Assembly (NCBI GenBank): GCA_050694175.1
Contig: JBOGXA010000003.1
Span: forward strand, 1 to 64,000
Length of the DNA stretch: 64,000 bases
From: JBOGXA01 sp050694175
GTDB lineage: Bacteria; Actinomycetota; CADDZG01; WHSQ01
Reading direction: 5' to 3'
The position numbers and the translations under genes are program-made. The notes beneath the pieces are model-generated. The model saw nothing but the letters and a program-made list of their open reading frames with translations. It searched no databases and had not been told where the DNA came from. Of the stretch, positions 1 through 9,000 are shown in pieces (the first letter of the stretch is position 1; each line of letters starts with the position of its first letter).

Positions 1-2
1 GC

Positions 3-731
3 GCCGTCGAGCGCGCCAAACGGCGCCGCGCCGCCCTTCGAGCTCTCGTCGCGGCGGTCGCGGCGGCGTCGGTGTGGGGGTTCTTTTGGTCGCCACTGTT
101 CTCCGTGAGGGGCGTCAAGGTGGTTGGAGGCGATCACACGACCGCCGCCGAGATCGCGGCCGCGGCCGGCATCGACTCGGAAGACAACGTCCTGCTCGTG
201 TCAACCGGTGAGATCGCAAGCCGGGCCCGGAGCCTCCCGTGGGTTAAGAGCGCAGATGTCGATCGCATGCTTCCGGGGACCATCAGGGTGCGGATAACCG
301 AACGGCGCCCGTCGCTGGTGCTGTCGTGCCAGACGGGGGAGTGGACCCTTGATAAGGAGGGCCGCGTCCTGGCGACGGGGGCGGCGAGGAGGGATCTGCC
401 CGTGCTCGCCGGCGTCGGGGTGGAGGCGGTCCGCCCCGGGATGTTCTTGCGCACCCGGGAGGCGAAGGCTGCGCTCCGGGTGTACGCGCATCTTCCGCGC
501 CCCGTGCGGCGGGAGGTCGTCGCGATCTTCGCCCCCACGCTCGAGCGCATCACCCTCTTGTTGCGAGACCACATGCTCGTGCGTTACGGCGCGCCCGAGA
601 ACCTCGCGGCCAAGAACAATCTCGTCGGCGTCCTCCGCGCCCGCCTGCGAGCCCGGGGAGCCGCGGCCACCTACATCGACGTGCGGGTGCCGAGCACGCC
701 GGCGATCGGTGGCGAGCGCCCCGCGCGCTGA
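3..731 (+). CDS. ftsQ: Cell division protein FtsQ (5' end cut by window)
   Basis: FtsQ is a bitopic inner-membrane protein that links the early and late divisome, binding FtsB/FtsL through its periplasmic part. The frame is open from the left edge. It reads a basic cytoplasmic stretch (AKRRRAALRAL), an Ala/Val-rich membrane helix ending in WGFFWSPLF, then a POTRA domain starting FSVRGVKVVGG and the FtsQ beta domain. A GTG at 72 lies inside the membrane helix, so it is not the real start; the gene begins upstream of the window. ftsZ follows after a 209-base gap carrying its own promoter. Sequence conservation is low outside the POTRA region, so the name rests on topology plus position directly before ftsZ. 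Confidence 0.88.
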   Translation, partial: AVERAKRRRAALRALVAAVAAASVWGFFWSPLFSVRGVKVVGGDHTTAAEIAAAAGIDSEDNVLLVSTGEIASRARSLPWVKSADVDRMLPGTIRVRITERRPSLVLSCQTGEWTLDKEGRVLATGAARRDLPVLAGVGVEAVRPGMFLRTREAKAALRVYAHLPRPVRREVVAIFAPTLERITLLLRDHMLVRYGAPENLAAKNNLVGVLRARLRARGAAATYIDVRVPSTPAIGGERPAR

Positions 732-761
732 CACATACCGCGCTTCGCTCTGCGTCCGCCC

Positions 762-790
762 TTGACGCGCGGGGCCCACCTCGCTATATT
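762..790 (+). promoter_or_regulatory. Promoter for ftsZ
   Basis: TTGACG (762-767), a 17-base spacer and TATATT (785-790) make a near-consensus housekeeping promoter. Predicted start is near 797, giving a leader of about 144 bases before the ftsZ ATG at 941. Confidence 0.7.
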
Positions 791-792
791 CC

Positions 793-840
793 TCAACCGT
801 AACTACAGGTTGACATAACTATAACTCTCAAGTTGAGGGT
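793..840 (+). promoter_or_regulatory. Nested inverted repeats, candidate operator of ftsZ
   Basis: Two inverted repeats lie side by side. The first is TCAACC (793-798), nine bases, GGTTGA (808-813). The second is ACTCTCAAGTTGAGGGT (824-840), with perfect CTCAA/TTGAG arms around a central G. Actinobacteria have a MerR-family activator of ftsZ (FtsR), and MerR-type operators commonly have such short AT/GC arms. Assignment to FtsR is inference; the repeats themselves are directly visible. Confidence 0.45.
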
Positions 841-940
841 GATCCTCCCGTTGTTGTGCCGTGACCAGGGAAAACGCCACGGGAGCCGGGGGTGCTGCAA
901 AGCCTTCGAGCCGTGCTTGAGGGATGGAGAGGAGGTCGCC

Positions 941-2056
941 ATGGCGACGGGACCGCAGAACTATCTCGCGGTGATCAAGGTGGTCGGGATCGGCGGCGGG
1001 GGCGTCAACGCCGTCAACCGGATGATCGACGTTGGTTTGAAAGGCGTCGAGTTCATCGCCGTCAACACCGACGCGCAGGCACTGTTGATGTCGGACGCGG
1101 ACGTGAAGCTCGACATCGGCCGCGAGCTCACCCGCGGGCTCGGCGCGGGCGCCGATCCGGAGATCGGCCGCCAGGCGGCCGAAGAGCACAGAGGTGAGAT
1201 CGAAGAGGTGCTGAAGGGCTCCGACATGATCTTCATCACCGCCGGGAAGGGCGGCGGGACGGGGACCGGCGGCGCACCTGTTGTTGCAGAGATCGCGAAG
1301 TCGATCGGCGCGCTCACCATCGGAGTGGTGACGCGCCCGTTTGCCTTCGAGGGCAGGCAGCGCGCGGTCAAGGCGGAGCAGGGCATCGCCAACCTGAAAG
1401 AAAAGGTGGACACCCTCATCGTCATCCCCAACGATCGCTTGCTCGATGTCGGCGACGCAACGACGTCCGTGCTCGAAGCATTCCGGATGGCAGACGAGGT
1501 GCTGCTCCAAGGAGTGCAGGGCATAACCGATCTGATCACGACGCCGGGCCTCATCAACCTCGACTTCGCCGACGTCAAGGCAGTCATGACGGATGCGGGG
1601 TCGTCGTTGATGGGCATCGGTCAGGCGCGGGGAGAGAACCGTGCCGCGGAGGCTGCTCAATCGGCGATCTCATCGCCACTCCTGGAGGCATCCATCGACG
1701 GTGCCCGCGGGGTGCTCCTGAACATCGCCGGGGGGTCGGATCTCGGTCTGTTCGAGGTGAACGAAGCGGCCGGAATAATCGCCAAGGCAGCCCATCCCGA
1801 CGCCAACATCATCTTCGGGGCGGTCGTCGACGACACGCTTGGCGACGAGGTGCGTGTCACGGTTATCGCCGCCGGCTTCGATCGCTGGGGACAGCGCGAG
1901 GCGGAGGATCTGGTGAAGCCAGAAGAGGAGATCTTCTCGATCCCGGTAGCCGAGGATGATTCCCTGTTCGGGAGCCCGGAGCCGCGTGAGAAAGAGCGGC
2001 TGGTGTTCGACGCGGAAGACGATCTCGACGTGCCGTCGTTCCTGAGAAACGAGTAG
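941..2056 (+). CDS. ftsZ: Cell division GTPase FtsZ
   Basis: Tubulin-like GTPase that polymerises into the Z ring at mid-cell. The 371-residue protein has the N-terminal nucleotide-binding stretch GIGGGGVNAVNRMI, the tubulin signature GGGTGTGGAP (about 104-113), the T7-loop region, and a C-terminal conserved peptide DLDVPSFLRNE that binds SepF/FtsA-type partners. The frame is open upstream to 833, but ATG 941 is preceded by GGAGAGGAGG and gives the normal FtsZ N-terminus. Acidic linker between core and C-terminal peptide is short. SepF, its membrane anchor in actinobacteria, is encoded 1.5 kb downstream. A promoter and a repeat-rich candidate operator precede it. Confidence 0.98.
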   Translation: MATGPQNYLAVIKVVGIGGGGVNAVNRMIDVGLKGVEFIAVNTDAQALLMSDADVKLDIGRELTRGLGAGADPEIGRQAAEEHRGEIEEVLKGSDMIFITAGKGGGTGTGGAPVVAEIAKSIGALTIGVVTRPFAFEGRQRAVKAEQGIANLKEKVDTLIVIPNDRLLDVGDATTSVLEAFRMADEVLLQGVQGITDLITTPGLINLDFADVKAVMTDAGSSLMGIGQARGENRAAEAAQSAISSPLLEASIDGARGVLLNIAGGSDLGLFEVNEAAGIIAKAAHPDANIIFGAVVDDTLGDEVRVTVIAAGFDRWGQREAEDLVKPEEEIFSIPVAEDDSLFGSPEPREKERLVFDAEDDLDVPSFLRNE

Positions 2057-2097
2057 CTCCTTTCTCCTCCGCGGGCGTCGTGGGGGAGACTGGAGGC

Positions 2098-2844
2098 ATG
2101 GAGTTCACTCCCCGGCTCACCGCCGCGGGCGCCGCCGGCGTCCGGTTGCGCGTCGATCCGGGCGCGGCCGAGCGGGGGGTCCTGGTCGCCTTCAGCGATC
2201 GGCGGGGCGGGGTGAGCGAGCCTCCTTACGATCGCCTGAATCTGGCGTTGCGTGTGGGGGATCAACCGGAACCGGTCTCGCGAAACCGGGCCCTCGTGGC
2301 GCGCGCCGCGGGCTTCGATGCCGACCGGCTCGTTCTTACCCGTCAGGTCCACGGGGCGGAGCTCGTCACGGCCCGCGCCGGCGACGAGGGTGTGCTCGGC
2401 GAAGCCGACGGTCTCCTCGCGCGTGGCCCGGGGCCGGTCCTCGGCATCCTGACCGCGGACTGCGCTCCGGTCGTTCTCGCCGGCGCGGCCGGGATCGCGG
2501 TCGTCCACGCGGGCTGGCGCGGGGTGGTGGCCGGCGCCGTCGAAGCGGGGGTGGACGCGGTGGGGCCGCTGTGGGGAGCGTGGATCGGACCGTCGATCCA
2601 CTCGTGTTGCTATGAGGTGGGAGACGAGGTGGTCGCGGCGTTCGAGCGACGGGGCTTGCCGGTCCCCGTCCCGGGGCGCGTCGATCCCGCGCGCGCTGCG
2701 GCCCACATCTTGAGGTCGCGGGGAGTGCCAAACGTTTTTGTCAGCGACGAGTGCACCCACTGCAACCCGACCCATTTCTCGCATCGCCGTGACGGTGTAA
2801 CCGGCCGGCAGGGAGCGTTCGTGGCGCTGCTGGAGGCGGGGTGA
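2098..2844 (+). CDS. pgeF: Multicopper-oxidase-like (YfiH/LACC1 family) purine nucleoside phosphorylase
   Basis: Family formerly called laccase-domain DUF152; members act on adenosine/inosine or on mis-incorporated peptidoglycan precursors (PgeF). Visible family motifs are TRQVHGAELV, LTADCAPVVLAG and VHAGWRG, which supply the His/Cys/His zinc site, then IGPSIHSCCYEVGDEV and the C-terminal CTHCNPTHFSHRRDG. ATG 2098 gives 248 residues; GTG 2080 in the same frame is an alternative. The stop overlaps the GTG of the next gene (GTGA), so the two are probably translationally coupled. Position between ftsZ and yggS is standard in Actinobacteria. Confidence 0.9.
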   Translation: MEFTPRLTAAGAAGVRLRVDPGAAERGVLVAFSDRRGGVSEPPYDRLNLALRVGDQPEPVSRNRALVARAAGFDADRLVLTRQVHGAELVTARAGDEGVLGEADGLLARGPGPVLGILTADCAPVVLAGAAGIAVVHAGWRGVVAGAVEAGVDAVGPLWGAWIGPSIHSCCYEVGDEVVAAFERRGLPVPVPGRVDPARAAAHILRSRGVPNVFVSDECTHCNPTHFSHRRDGVTGRQGAFVALLEAG

Positions 2845-3545
2845 CCGCGCGCGACGTCGTCGATCGTGCCGCGCTCGCCGGGCGACTGGAGAAGGTCGTT
2901 ACCCGCATGCGTGCGGCCGCGGAGCGCGCCGGGCGGGATCCCGCGGCGGTGACGCTCGTCGCGGTCTCTAAGGCCTTTCCCTCCGACGTGATCCTCGAGG
3001 GAATCGGTGCCGGGCTGACGGACTTCGGTGAGAACCGCGCCCAGGAACTAAGGGCCAAAGTGGCGACGATCGATGCCCGCGCGCGCTGGCATTTCGTCGG
3101 GCATCTGCAGACCAACAAGGTACGCCACGTGGTTGGCTCGGTGGCTCTGGTTCATTCGGTCGATCGATCCGGAGTCGCTGAAGCGATCGCGCGTCGCGCG
3201 CGCTCACTCGGCATCGTTCAGGAGGTGCTCATCGAAGTCAACGTCGCGGGTGAGCGAACGAAGTATGGCGTTGCACCAGACGAGGCGGTGGCGCTGGCGA
3301 CGGATGCGGACGCGCTGGACGGCGTCCGCGTCCGCGGCCTGATGACGATGCCGCCGCCGGCGCGGGATCCCGAGCAGGTGCGGTCTAACTTCCGCACCGT
3401 GGCAGAGCTGCACCGCATAGTCCTGCAAAGGGTTCCGAGGGCGGGCGAGCTGTCGATGGGGATGTCGGGCGATTTCGATGTTGCCATCGAGGAGGGGGCA
3501 ACCATCGTGCGCGTGGGCGAAGCGATCTTCGGACCGCGGCGCTGA
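2841..3545 (+). CDS. yggS: PLP homeostasis protein YggS/PROSC family
   Basis: Cytosolic alanine-racemase-fold protein that binds pyridoxal phosphate and buffers its pool; no catalytic reaction is established. The 234-residue sequence shows the PLP lysine in VAVSKAFP, then FGENRAQEL, WHFVGHLQTNK and the phosphate-binding end SMGMSGDFDVAIEEGATIVRVGEAIFG. GTG start overlaps the previous stop by four bases. In this division cluster its presence is conserved but its role in division is unclear. Confidence 0.95.
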   Translation: MTARDVVDRAALAGRLEKVVTRMRAAAERAGRDPAAVTLVAVSKAFPSDVILEGIGAGLTDFGENRAQELRAKVATIDARARWHFVGHLQTNKVRHVVGSVALVHSVDRSGVAEAIARRARSLGIVQEVLIEVNVAGERTKYGVAPDEAVALATDADALDGVRVRGLMTMPPPARDPEQVRSNFRTVAELHRIVLQRVPRAGELSMGMSGDFDVAIEEGATIVRVGEAIFGPRR

Positions 3546-3571
3546 CGACGATCGAGCGTCCGGCACATCCC

Positions 3572-3599
3572 TTGTGCCCACGATCAGAGGGGATATCCT
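3572..3599 (+). promoter_or_regulatory. Leaderless promoter for sepF
   Basis: TTGTGC (3572-3577), 16-base spacer, TATCCT (3594-3599), then six bases to ATG 3606. Transcription should start on the A of the start codon; there is no Shine-Dalgarno sequence in the intervening bases. Confidence 0.6.
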
Positions 3600-3605
3600 C
3601 TGCCC

Positions 3606-4076
3606 ATGGCCGGCATCTGGAGAAAGACCCTGATCTATCTCGGCCTGGTGGAGGACGAGGAATACGAGGATTATGGCTACGACGACCTCGAGTCGGATGA
3701 GCCGGCGCCGCGCCGTTCCCGTCGGGGGGAGGCCGATCACCAGGTAGCTCGACGCGAGGCGGTGGTGCGCGCGATGCCGGGGGCGGGCGCGACCGGGCCC
3801 CGCTTCCACCTCGTTCACCCCAGCTCTTTCAACGACGCGCAGGAAGTGGGCGACAAGTTCCGTGAGGGACATTCGGTGCTGATGAACCTGCAAGCCGTGG
3901 AGCCGGAGTTGGCTCGGCGCCTCGTCGATTTCGCGAGCGGTCTTGCCTACGGGCTGTCCGGGTCGATGCAGCCTGTGGCCGAGAAGGTATTTCTGATCAC
4001 TCCGTCGGGGGTGCAGGTATCCGCCGAAGAGCGTCGTCGGCTCCTCGAAGAGCGTGGCTTCTTCAACCAGGCGTAA
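3606..4076 (+). CDS. sepF: Cell division protein SepF
   Basis: SepF binds membrane through its N-terminal amphipathic helix and the C-terminal tail of FtsZ through its globular domain. It is the main FtsZ anchor in actinobacteria, which lack FtsA. The 156 residues begin MAGIWRKTLIYLGLVEDEE (membrane helix), continue with an acidic/Arg-rich linker, and carry the SepF core from about residue 60 (HPSSFNDAQEVGDKFREG, VLMNLQ, RRLVDFASGLAYGLSGSM). Start ATG 3606 lies six bases after a TATCCT -10 element. yggT follows after nine bases. Confidence 0.96.
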   Translation: MAGIWRKTLIYLGLVEDEEYEDYGYDDLESDEPAPRRSRRGEADHQVARREAVVRAMPGAGATGPRFHLVHPSSFNDAQEVGDKFREGHSVLMNLQAVEPELARRLVDFASGLAYGLSGSMQPVAEKVFLITPSGVQVSAEERRRLLEERGFFNQA

Positions 4077-4085
4077 CCCCCGACC

Positions 4086-4340
4086 ATGTTAGACGTCGTC
4101 TGCATCGCGCTGAGCGTCTACACGTTCATCCTTCTCATCCGCGTGATCCTGTCGTGGGTCCAGGCATTCGGCGGGCGCATTCCTCCAGCCCTCGATCCGG
4201 TGGTGCGGGTGGTCTACGACCTCACGGAGCCCGTGCTCGGTTTGTTCAGGAGGTACATCCCCCCCGTCGGCATGTTCGACCTCTCCATCCTGGTGGTCTT
4301 CATCGTGATGGCGATATTCCGTTCGGCCATCGGCTGCTAA
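4086..4340 (+). CDS. yggT: YggT family integral membrane protein
   Basis: Small (84 residues) membrane protein with two hydrophobic helices (about 1-20 and 60-82) flanking the family stretch LDPVVRVVYDLTEPVLGLFRRYIPP. YggT proteins sit in division/cell-shape clusters in many bacteria and have been linked to envelope stress and ion handling, but no molecular function is fixed. It is nine bases behind sepF and probably in its transcript. Confidence 0.88.
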   Translation: MLDVVCIALSVYTFILLIRVILSWVQAFGGRIPPALDPVVRVVYDLTEPVLGLFRRYIPPVGMFDLSILVVFIVMAIFRSAIGC

Positions 4341-4370
4341 GAGCTTGCATTGCCCGGCCGGTCACAAAGC

Positions 4371-4399
4371 CGTGACCTGGTGGGCCGGTCTGCGATACT
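4371..4399 (+). promoter_or_regulatory. Leaderless promoter for divIVA
   Basis: CGTGAC (4371-4376), 17-base spacer, GATACT (4394-4399) preceded by TGC (extended -10 type), then seven bases to ATG 4407. Confidence 0.5.
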
Positions 4400-4406
4400 G
4401 GTCGCC

Positions 4407-5330
4407 ATGGAGGTGTCGGCGCGCACCATTCAAGAAAAGCAGTTCCACGATCAGTGGAAGGGCTACAACCGGATGGAGGTCGACGACTTCTTGGATCGCG
4501 TCGCGGAATCGGTGGACCGGCTCACCCGCGAGAACACCGACCTGCGTGAGCGCATTGCCGAGCTGGACCAGGCCGTTGCCGGAAGCCGGGACACCGAGGA
4601 GATGCTCAAGAAGACGCTGGTGACCGCGCAGCGCGCCGCCGAGGAGGCGATAGCGAAAGCAAAGGCCAAGGCCGAGGAGCTGATCAACGAAGCCGAGCAG
4701 CGCGTCAGACAAACCGAATCCGAGACCAAAGAGCGCATAACCGCAGCGGAGACCGAGTCGCGCCGACTTGCTGCGTCGGCCGATGCCGACGCGCGCCGCA
4801 AGGTGACCGAGGCGGAGTCGGCCGCGCGCCGGATGCTGGCCGACGCGGAGCGCGATTCGGACGCACGCCGGCGCGAGCTCGAGGCACACGTCGCCAAGTT
4901 GCACGCCTACGAGGTTGACATCAAGCAACGTTTGAAGGCCTTTCTGCAGCAGCAGACGCGCGCTCTCGAAGCTCTAACCGAGGCGCCCGCTCCGGCGGTC
5001 GGTCCGGCACCCGCGGCGACCCCCAGGGAGATGAACCGGGGAGCGCGAGTCGACGAACCGGGCGACGAGGTACGCGAGACGACTCCTCCATGGGGCGCGG
5101 GGGCGGGCGCATTCGGAGGACCCCAGTCCCCCGAGTACGCGGACGATGAGGGCGAAGAGTCCGACGAGGAGGATGCCGAGGGGGGATGGGAACCCGCCGC
5201 AGCCGGGGCGGGGGAAGGTGACGGCGAGGGCGAAAGTGTGTTCGAAGTCCCCGATGAGGGCGACGACGAAGACGCCGAGGACGTCCACCGGCGAGGCGTG
5301 CGCGATCTCTTCTTCCGCCATCAGGGCTAG
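4407..5330 (+). CDS. divIVA: DivIVA/Wag31-type polar scaffold protein
   Basis: Coiled-coil protein that recognises curved membrane at poles and septa and organises tip growth in actinobacteria. 307 residues: N-terminal DivIVA domain (TIQEKQFHDQWKGYNRMEVDDFLDRVAESVDRL), a long Ala/Glu/Arg coiled coil (about 35-195, with repeats such as EAESAARRMLADAERDSDARRREL), then a disordered acidic tail rich in Glu, Asp and Gly. The frame opens at 4350, but ATG 4407 matches the conserved N-terminus and lies seven bases behind a GATACT -10 element. The acidic tail is longer than in Bacillus DivIVA but not unusual for actinobacteria. Confidence 0.93.
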   Translation: MEVSARTIQEKQFHDQWKGYNRMEVDDFLDRVAESVDRLTRENTDLRERIAELDQAVAGSRDTEEMLKKTLVTAQRAAEEAIAKAKAKAEELINEAEQRVRQTESETKERITAAETESRRLAASADADARRKVTEAESAARRMLADAERDSDARRRELEAHVAKLHAYEVDIKQRLKAFLQQQTRALEALTEAPAPAVGPAPAATPREMNRGARVDEPGDEVRETTPPWGAGAGAFGGPQSPEYADDEGEESDEEDAEGGWEPAAAGAGEGDGEGESVFEVPDEGDDEDAEDVHRRGVRDLFFRHQG

Positions 5331-5342
5331 TTCCGGCCCCGC

Positions 5343-5561
5343 GTGACGACCCTGCTGGGCGGATCGCTCCTCCTGATCGTCCTGGCGGCGACCTCAATCG
5401 TGCTGGGCTGGGCCAACTCCCAGGCGTTGCTGATCTATGTCTCCATCGCCGCCTCGGCGGGGGTGGCGATCTGCCTGGCCGTCGCCTACAACCGGAGCCG
5501 CGCCGAGCTCGACGGGGCTCGATCGCGGGGGCGGCGGCGGTCGGCTCCCCGGCGGGGGTGA
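5343..5561 (+). CDS. Small two-helix membrane protein of unknown function
   Basis: 72 residues starting at GTG 5343, 12 bases after divIVA. Two hydrophobic helices (about 4-22 and 28-48) are followed by a strongly basic tail (NRSRAELDGARSRGRRRSAPRRG). No named family recognised. Hydrophobic periodicity, position and an intact frame suggest a real gene; similar small proteins often follow divIVA in actinobacteria, but that is from general familiarity, not a search. Confidence 0.55.
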   Translation: MTTLLGGSLLLIVLAATSIVLGWANSQALLIYVSIAASAGVAICLAVAYNRSRAELDGARSRGRRRSAPRRG

Positions 5562-5705
5562 TCCCCCGGCCCGACGCGCCCCCACCGGTCCTCGGTCTTC
5601 TCGGAAGGGAGGACTGAGTACTTTTGTGTATTTATCGGGCTCGCCTTGCCCCCGACACTTTCTGGCGGGAGCACTCGATCGAAAAGGGAATCGGCAGGTG
5701 GCTCG

Positions 5706-6077
5706 GTGAAGATCCTCGTGGTAGACGACGACGCCTCCGTGCGCAGGCTTCTCAGGGTTGCACTATCCCTGGAGGAAGAGGTCGTGGAGGTGCGGGAGGC
5801 GATCGGCGGTGCCGACGCGCTCGAGGTGTGCACCGATTTCAAACCCGACGTGATCTTCCTCGACTACTGGATGCCGGGGATGGACGGCCGGGCGACGGCG
5901 GCCGGCCTTAGGGATATCTACCCGGACGCTCGCATCGTGGTGTTCTCGGGCGTCGTGGAGACCAAGCCGGAGTGGGCCGACGCCCACGTCGTCAAGGGCC
6001 GCACGGCCGTGGTCGACAGGCTTATCGACCTCGCCCGCTCGAGCCCGCGCGTCAAAGGTTCACCCGACCGCCAGTAA
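5706..6077 (+). CDS. Single-domain response regulator (CheY-like)
   Basis: A lone receiver domain of 123 residues with the acidic pair VVDDD, phospho-acceptor Asp in VIFLDYWMPGMDG, the Ser/Thr position in VVFSGV and the Lys in HVVKGRTA. There is no output domain, so it must act by protein contact or phosphotransfer. GTG 5706 is chosen because it gives the usual KILVVDDD N-terminus; the frame is open further up. No histidine kinase is adjacent; an orphan soluble kinase is at 61068. The 144 bases upstream hold an AT-rich patch (5620-5635) that may contain a promoter. Confidence 0.85.
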   Translation: MKILVVDDDASVRRLLRVALSLEEEVVEVREAIGGADALEVCTDFKPDVIFLDYWMPGMDGRATAAGLRDIYPDARIVVFSGVVETKPEWADAHVVKGRTAVVDRLIDLARSSPRVKGSPDRQ

Positions 6078-6099
6078 GAGTCCTAACGCTCGGGCGATG

Positions 6100-9000
6100 T
6101 CAGCCGGCGCGCCGGAGCGCCAGCGCAACCGTTCCGCCCTCCACATCCACCTCTCCCGAGGTCGCGTCCCCGGGGACGTCGGAGCCGCGGTGCACCGTTG
6201 TCGCCAGGACCTCTCCCGCGATCCAGTCGAGGTGGGGGCCCAGGGCGACACCGTCCCCGGGCGCCGTCAGCCACAGCTCGATGCGGTCCTCGACGGCGAG
6301 GCCCGATGACTTGCGGAGGTCCTGCACCGCGCGCACGATCTCGCGTGCGATGCCCTCGGCGATGAGCTCGTCGCTCAGCTGCACGTCCATCGCGACGCCG
6401 TAGGGGCCGTCCTGTGCGAGCGCAAATCCTTCACGCCCCTCGACCCGGATGTCGAGTTCGTCCTCGGACAGTTCGACCGTATCCCCACCGGCCTCGACCG
6501 TGACCGTGCCCGACGACTGGAGGGCGTCGACGAGCGTGTGCGCATCGGCGCTCGCCAGCGACCTCGCGACCTCCTTCACCCGCGGCCCAAGGCGCGGGCC
6601 GAGCGCCTTGAAGTTCGGTTTCACCGTGTACGAGACGAGCTCATCGAGCCCGTGGGCCGTCTCGATGGACTTGACGTTGAGTTCGTCGGCCATGATGTCC
6701 TCGAAGCCGGTGAAGTCCGCGATCTCCGTCCTGGGCAGAACGACCAGCGCGCGCGGCAACGGCTGACGGACGCGCACGCCGGCGTCGACCCGCGCGGAGC
6801 GGCCGAGTGACACCAGCCGTCGAACGAGCTCCATGCGCCTCCTCAATTCGCCGTCGGCGCGCGCGGCGTCGGGCTCGGGCCAGTCGGCGAGGTGCACGGA
6901 ATCGGGCGCCGAGGAGTCGAGCCGGGTTAGGTTGGAGAAGATCTCATCGGCTACGAATGGAGTGAACGGCGCGATCAACTGCGCCGTCGCGACCAGGCAT
7001 TCCCACAGCGTCCGGAACGCGGCGCGCGTGTCGGTATCGGCGCCCGATCGCCAGAAGCGCCTGCGGCACCGGCGCACATACCAGTTGGACAGATCGTCGA
7101 CGAACCGTTCGACCCGACGGCCGGCGCGCGTCGCGTCGAAGGCTTCAAGCGCCTCGGTCGCGCCCCGGATCGTGTCGTCGAGCTCGGCGAGTACCCACCG
7201 GTCCATCTCGGACCGCTCGTCGACCGGGATGTCGTGCTCGGTCGGATCGAACGACTCGAGCGCTGCGTAGGTGACCCAGAAGGAGTATGTGTTCCACAGG
7301 GTCATAAGGTGCCGTCTGAGGACGTCCTCGATGATCTCCAGCGAGACGCGGCGCGCCGACCACGCGCTGCCCGCGGTGAGCATGTACCAGCGCAGCGCGT
7401 CCGCACCCTCGGCCTCGAGCACTGTCCACGGGTCGATTACGTTGCCCAGCGACTTCGACATCTTTCGCCCCCTGGCGTCGAGGATCAACCCGAGCACCAC
7501 GCAGTTGCGAAAAGAGTTCTGCCCCCGAACGAGGGTTGCAATGGCCAGCAGCGAGTAGAACCAGCCGCGCGTTTGATCGACGGCTTCGGAAATGAAGTCT
7601 GCGGGGAATCGCTTCTCGAAGACGTCTTCGTTCTCGAATGGGTAGTGCCACTGGGCGAAGGGCATGGCACCCGAGTCGAACCACGCGTCGATGACGCTCG
7701 TGACGCGCGCCGCTTGCTTTCCGCATTCGGGACACGCGATCGTGATCTCGTCGACATACGGGCGGTGAGGATCGAACCCGTTCAGGTGGCGGCCCGCCAG
7801 CTCGGCGAGCTGCTCGAACGAGCCGACGCAGGTGGAGTGGCCGGCCTCGCATCGCCAGATCGGCAGCGGGGTTCCCCAGTAGCGGTCTCGCGACAACGAC
7901 CAGTCGACGTTGTTTGCCAGCCAGTCTCCGAAGCGCCCGTATTTGATGGTCGGCGGATACCAGTGGGTGTCTTCGTTGGACGCCTGAAGCTGAGACCGGG
8001 TCTTGGAGGTGCGGATGTACCAGTCCTTGCGTGCGTAATAAAGGAGAGGTGTCCCGCACCGCCAGCAGTGCGGATACGAGTGCTCGTACGTTTCGGATCT
8101 CCACAGACGGCCGGCTTCCTCCAGGTCTGCGACAACCTTCGAGTCGGCATCCTTGAACCACATGCCGGCGAAGTCCCCGGCCCCGCTCGCGACATGGCCG
8201 GTCCCGTCGATGATCTGAACAATGGGCAGGTCATCGCGCTTGGCGACCGCCATGTCGTCCTCCCCGTAGGGAGCAAGATGGACGATCCCGGTCCCCTCGT
8301 CGGTGGAGACAAAGTCCCCAAGCTGCACGCGATGGCCCCGCTCGCCCGATTCGACGAACCGAAACGGTGGCGAGTACCTGCGTCCTTCCAGGTCCGCCCC
8401 GCGCACGACGGCGTCGATGCGCGCGTCGGCCCCGAAGATGGGGGCGACGCGCTCTTCGGCGAGGAGAAGGAAACGGCCGGGCTCGAGAGGGTCGGCCACC
8501 TTCGCGTATGCGATATCCGGCCCGACCGCCGCCGCCATATTGGCCAGGAGGGTCCACGGCGTCGTCGTCCAGACGAGCAATGACGTGTCCGGCTCATCGT
8601 CCATCGGAAAGCGGACGTAGACGGACGGGTCCGTCACCGTCTGATATGCGCCCACGTAGTGCTGTTCGTGGGACGAGAGCGACGTCTCGCAGCGGGGACA
8701 GTAGGGGACGACTTTGAAGTCCTCCTCCAGAAGCCCTTTGTCCCATATCTCCTTGAGGAGCGCCCACACGCTCTCGACGTACTCGGGCGTCATGGTCCAG
8801 TAGGCGTCGCCGAGATCGAGCCAGAATGCGATGCGATCGGTTAGTGCTTCCCAATCGTCCACGTATCGCTGCACGGACTCGCGGCACCTGCGGACGAACT
8901 CCTCGATGCCGACCGTCTCCTCGATCTCGCGCTTGGCCGTTATCCCGAGCTCCTTCTCGACGCCGATTTCGACGGGCAGGCCGTGGCAGTCCCAGCCTCC

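Noticed and set aside
134..779. Long open frames on the opposite strand of ftsQ
   Set aside because: High-GC coding DNA opens antisense frames; their Arg/Pro/Ala-rich translations lack any fold or motif. The same applies to the many antisense frames across the window.
811..840. Second ftsZ promoter using TTGACA at 810-815
   Set aside because: No -10 hexamer lies 16-19 bases downstream; the word is better explained as one arm of the inverted repeat.
5618..5640. Riboswitch or sigma-specific promoter before the receiver gene
   Set aside because: Only a short AT-rich patch; no -35/-10 pair with proper spacing and no recognised aptamer core.
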